Part shown: positions 19,109 through 21,099 of the stretch, piece by piece
How the letters are laid out: every line of letters starts with the position of its first letter
Numbering within the stretch: the first letter of the stretch is position 1
Source: a virus
Length of the DNA: 21,099 nt
Virus record (IMG/VR): IMGVR_UViG_3300007520_000095
Location: 1-21,099 of that record
Direction: 5' to 3' (one strand)
The notes under the pieces: generated by a model
The model's input: the letters and a program-made list of their open reading frames with translations, nothing else
The model's database searches: none
What the model was told of the DNA's origin: nothing
Program-made: the position numbers and the translations under genes

Positions 19109-21099
19109 ATGAGCGGCAGTCGCCCTTCGGTCGGCATTCGGATCAGCGCGGAGGGGGCCGACCTCGCCCGGCAGAAGCTGGAGAACATCGGCACGACCGG
19201 CGATGCGGCAATGCGCCGGGTGGCCGGGGCGTCCACTGCTGCCAGGCCGGCCATCCAGGGCGTGGCCGGTGCCGCCGATGGGGTGCAGCGGTCCATCGTT
19301 GGCCTGAACGGCAATCTCAGCCTGTTGGCGTCGGGATTTGCCGGCGCGGCGGCAGCCGGCACAGCGATGGGCGTGGCGTTGGTGGGCGGCTTCACCGCCT
19401 CCGTCCGCGCTGCCGAGCAGTTCGAGCGGCTCGGCCTGCGCACCGAGGCAGTCATCAAGGCGACCGGCGGCGCGGCCGGCCTGTCGGCACAGCAAATCCG
19501 CGAAATGTCGCAGGAACTGGCGCGCGGCACCCTGGCCAGCACAGCCGGCGTTGAGGCTGCGGCGCAAAAGCTGCTCACATTCCGCAGCATCGCCGGCGAC
19601 GCCTTTGGCCGCACCCTGCGCGCGGCGCAGGACCTGGCGGCGGTCGGCTTCGGCTCGATCGACTCCGCCGCCACCCAGCTTGGCAAGGCGCTGGAAAGCC
19701 CCGTTACCGGCATGAGCGCGCTGGCCGAAGTCGGCGTGTCATTCACGGCGGCCCAAAAGGAAGTCGTGGCGCAGCTCGTCGCCACCGGCCGCGCGGCCGA
19801 GGCCCAGGCAATCATCCTGGCGGCGGTTGAACAGCAGGTTGGTGGCGCGGGTGGTGCCGAGGCTGGCGGGCTGGCCGGCGCCTATGACACGCTGGCCCAA
19901 AATACCGAGGAGTTCCTGCTGGCGATCGGCAATCGCGGGCCGATTCAATTAGCGACGGTATCGTTGCAGGCTCTTGCTGGTGTCGTAAAGGAACTCAATG
20001 AGCTTGTAACGTCGCGCAGCGGTGCTGCTGCCGCGCGTGCCGGCGTTACTGCTGCTGAGTCGGCTCTTGCTGCTGCTGAGAAGGCGCAAACGCGGCGGGG
20101 GTTCCTTGGCGGCGCTCTATCGCTTGGCGAGGGCGCACGGGAGATCGAACGCGCCCGCGCGGCATTGAGAGAAGCAAAACAGGAAGAAGAACAGATACTC
20201 GTTGACGCATACGCGCGTCAGGCCGCGCTGGCCGCTAAGTCGGCGATTGAACAGGCTGGTATACAGCGCGCGGCCTCAGCCGCCGCCGTGCGGGCGTTGG
20301 AGCTGGAATCCAACAAAAAGGAACATATCCAGGAGAAGTTCCGGCAGAAGCGCGCGGTCATCGACGAGGCCGAGCGCACCGGCGCGCGCACCGCCGAGGA
20401 AGCCGCGGCCCTTCGCAGCACTTCCAACCAGCAGGAAATCGAAGAACTCGACAAGCTGGCCGGGGCACAGGCTGGGGTTGCCGCCGCCACGCGCGGGCGC
20501 GGCGATGCGGCCAAGGAAGCCCAAGCCGTCGAGCGTGCCGCCAACAAGGAAGCCGCTGCCGCCGTCAAGGCGGTCCAGAAGGTGCAAGAGGAAGCCCGCG
20601 CCAAGGCGCTGTCGGAGGTCGACCGCTTCAACCGGGAGGTTGAGAGCCAGTCCCGCCGCGTGGCCGACGACGTGGCGACGAACCTGTTCGAGGCGATGAC
20701 AGGCGACGGCAAGGGCGAGAGCGTTGTTGATTTCTTCAAGAACATTTTCAAGCGCATTGCCATCCAGGCGCTGAGCGCCAACATCATCCTGCCGATCACC
20801 ACGGCCATCATCGGCGGCGCGCCGGGCCTGTTCGGGATCAACGCGCCTGGGCAGGCCGGCGGTGGCGGCGTGGGTGGCATCGGCGACATTCTCGGCCTTG
20901 GCAACCTGACCAGCGGCTTGTCTTCTCTCGGTTCGTATCAGCTCATCAGCCCTGGCGGCGGCTACATCAGCCCGATAGGCGAGGCCGGGGCACCGATCGG
21001 CGGCCTGACCCTGGGCGGTCTGGCAGGCTCGGCGGCCCTGGGGTTCGGGGTCGGCGGCCTGACGGCAGGGCTGACCGGTGGCAACAGCCTGGGCGGCGG
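19109..21099 (+). CDS. Tail tape measure protein (partial, C-terminus missing)
   Basis: It sets tail length and is ejected with DNA. 663 codons are open to the window edge. ATG 19109 is preferred to GTG 19103 because AGAGGAG ends nine bases before the ATG but only three before the GTG. The N-terminus (VGIRISAEGADLARQKLENI) starts the typical TMP helical region. Residues 60-100 contain a Gly/Ala hydrophobic stretch (GFAGAAAAGTAMGVALVGGF), and AAEQFERLGLRTEAVIKATG follows. Residues 320-530 are Ala/Glu/Lys/Arg coiled-coil. Near 525-560, TNLFEAMTGDGKGESVVDFF and FKRIAIQALSANIILPITTA match the lambda-type tape measure C-terminal domain. Codons at 19940-20280 are unusually AT-ending. Confidence 0.85.
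   Translation, partial: MSGSRPSVGIRISAEGADLARQKLENIGTTGDAAMRRVAGASTAARPAIQGVAGAADGVQRSIVGLNGNLSLLASGFAGAAAAGTAMGVALVGGFTASVRAAEQFERLGLRTEAVIKATGGAAGLSAQQIREMSQELARGTLASTAGVEAAAQKLLTFRSIAGDAFGRTLRAAQDLAAVGFGSIDSAATQLGKALESPVTGMSALAEVGVSFTAAQKEVVAQLVATGRAAEAQAIILAAVEQQVGGAGGAEAGGLAGAYDTLAQNTEEFLLAIGNRGPIQLATVSLQALAGVVKELNELVTSRSGAAAARAGVTAAESALAAAEKAQTRRGFLGGALSLGEGAREIERARAALREAKQEEEQILVDAYARQAALAAKSAIEQAGIQRAASAAAVRALELESNKKEHIQEKFRQKRAVIDEAERTGARTAEEAAALRSTSNQQEIEELDKLAGAQAGVAAATRGRGDAAKEAQAVERAANKEAAAAVKAVQKVQEEARAKALSEVDRFNREVESQSRRVADDVATNLFEAMTGDGKGESVVDFFKNIFKRIAIQALSANIILPITTAIIGGAPGLFGINAPGQAGGGGVGGIGDILGLGNLTSGLSSLGSYQLISPGGGYISPIGEAGAPIGGLTLGGLAGSAALGFGVGGLTAGLTGGNSLGG

Noticed and set aside
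1-21099. CRISPR arrays, tRNA genes, insertion sequences, integrase or attachment sites
   Set aside because: I saw no regularly spaced direct repeats with unique spacers, no cloverleaf-like tRNA sequence, and no transposase or integrase motifs in any frame.

Overview
The window is part of a temperate, lambdoid-architecture tailed phage or prophage (siphovirus-like tail module) from a high-GC alphaproteobacterium. The host guess rests on the very high GC content and on a phage-borne GcrA-family protein, a family characteristic of alphaproteobacteria. I cannot name the genus. No integrase, attachment site, lysis genes or tail-tip genes are present, so both ends are cut inside the phage.

Layout. 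Positions 1-884: a leftward (minus-strand) early operon of small unknown proteins. Positions 885-1603: the control region, holding a leftward XRE repressor gene flanked by two divergent promoters. Each promoter carries two copies of the same 14-bp operator (GTGCA-N4-TGCAC) in the same geometry. Positions 1604-6742: a rightward early operon of tightly overlapping genes: a Cro-like protein, a CII-like regulator, two unknown DNA-binding-like proteins, a GcrA-like protein, two small proteins and a P-loop replication ATPase. Positions 6743-6913: a non-coding hub with seven exact GTGTGAC repeats around an AT-rich core, plus a 30-nt alternating pyrimidine-purine tract. It is a good candidate for the phage replication origin. 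Positions 6914-7678: a NusG-like protein (NGN plus KOW) placed exactly between the early genes and the late genes. Positions 7764-21099: the packaging, head and tail operon: TerS, TerL (GpA type), gpW-like, portal (lambda B type), S49 protease with a nested scaffold start, decoration protein, Mu gpT-like capsid protein, head-tail joining protein, tail terminator-like protein, tail tube, tail chaperones with a programmed -1 frameshift, a tail completion-like protein and the start of the tape measure. A single minus-strand lipoprotein gene interrupts the tail genes at 18739-19038.

How it works together (inference): the repressor binds the four operators and silences the leftward and rightward early promoters. 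After induction the rightward transcript makes the regulators and the replication ATPase, which probably acts at the repeat cluster just downstream of its own gene. The NusG-like protein is placed to modify RNA polymerase so that it reads through the roughly 14-kb late operon, for which I see no strong promoter of its own. The structural genes then follow lambda order, with a Mu-like capsid subunit substituted in. The lipoprotein gene, on the opposite strand with its own ribosome binding site, looks like a moron expressed in the lysogen.

The clearest unusual items are the GGGAAAC slippery site that fuses the two tail chaperone frames, the GTGTGAC repeat hub, the duplicated operator-promoter modules, the phage NusG and GcrA homologues, and the antisense lipoprotein sharing a CTAG stop with its convergent neighbour.
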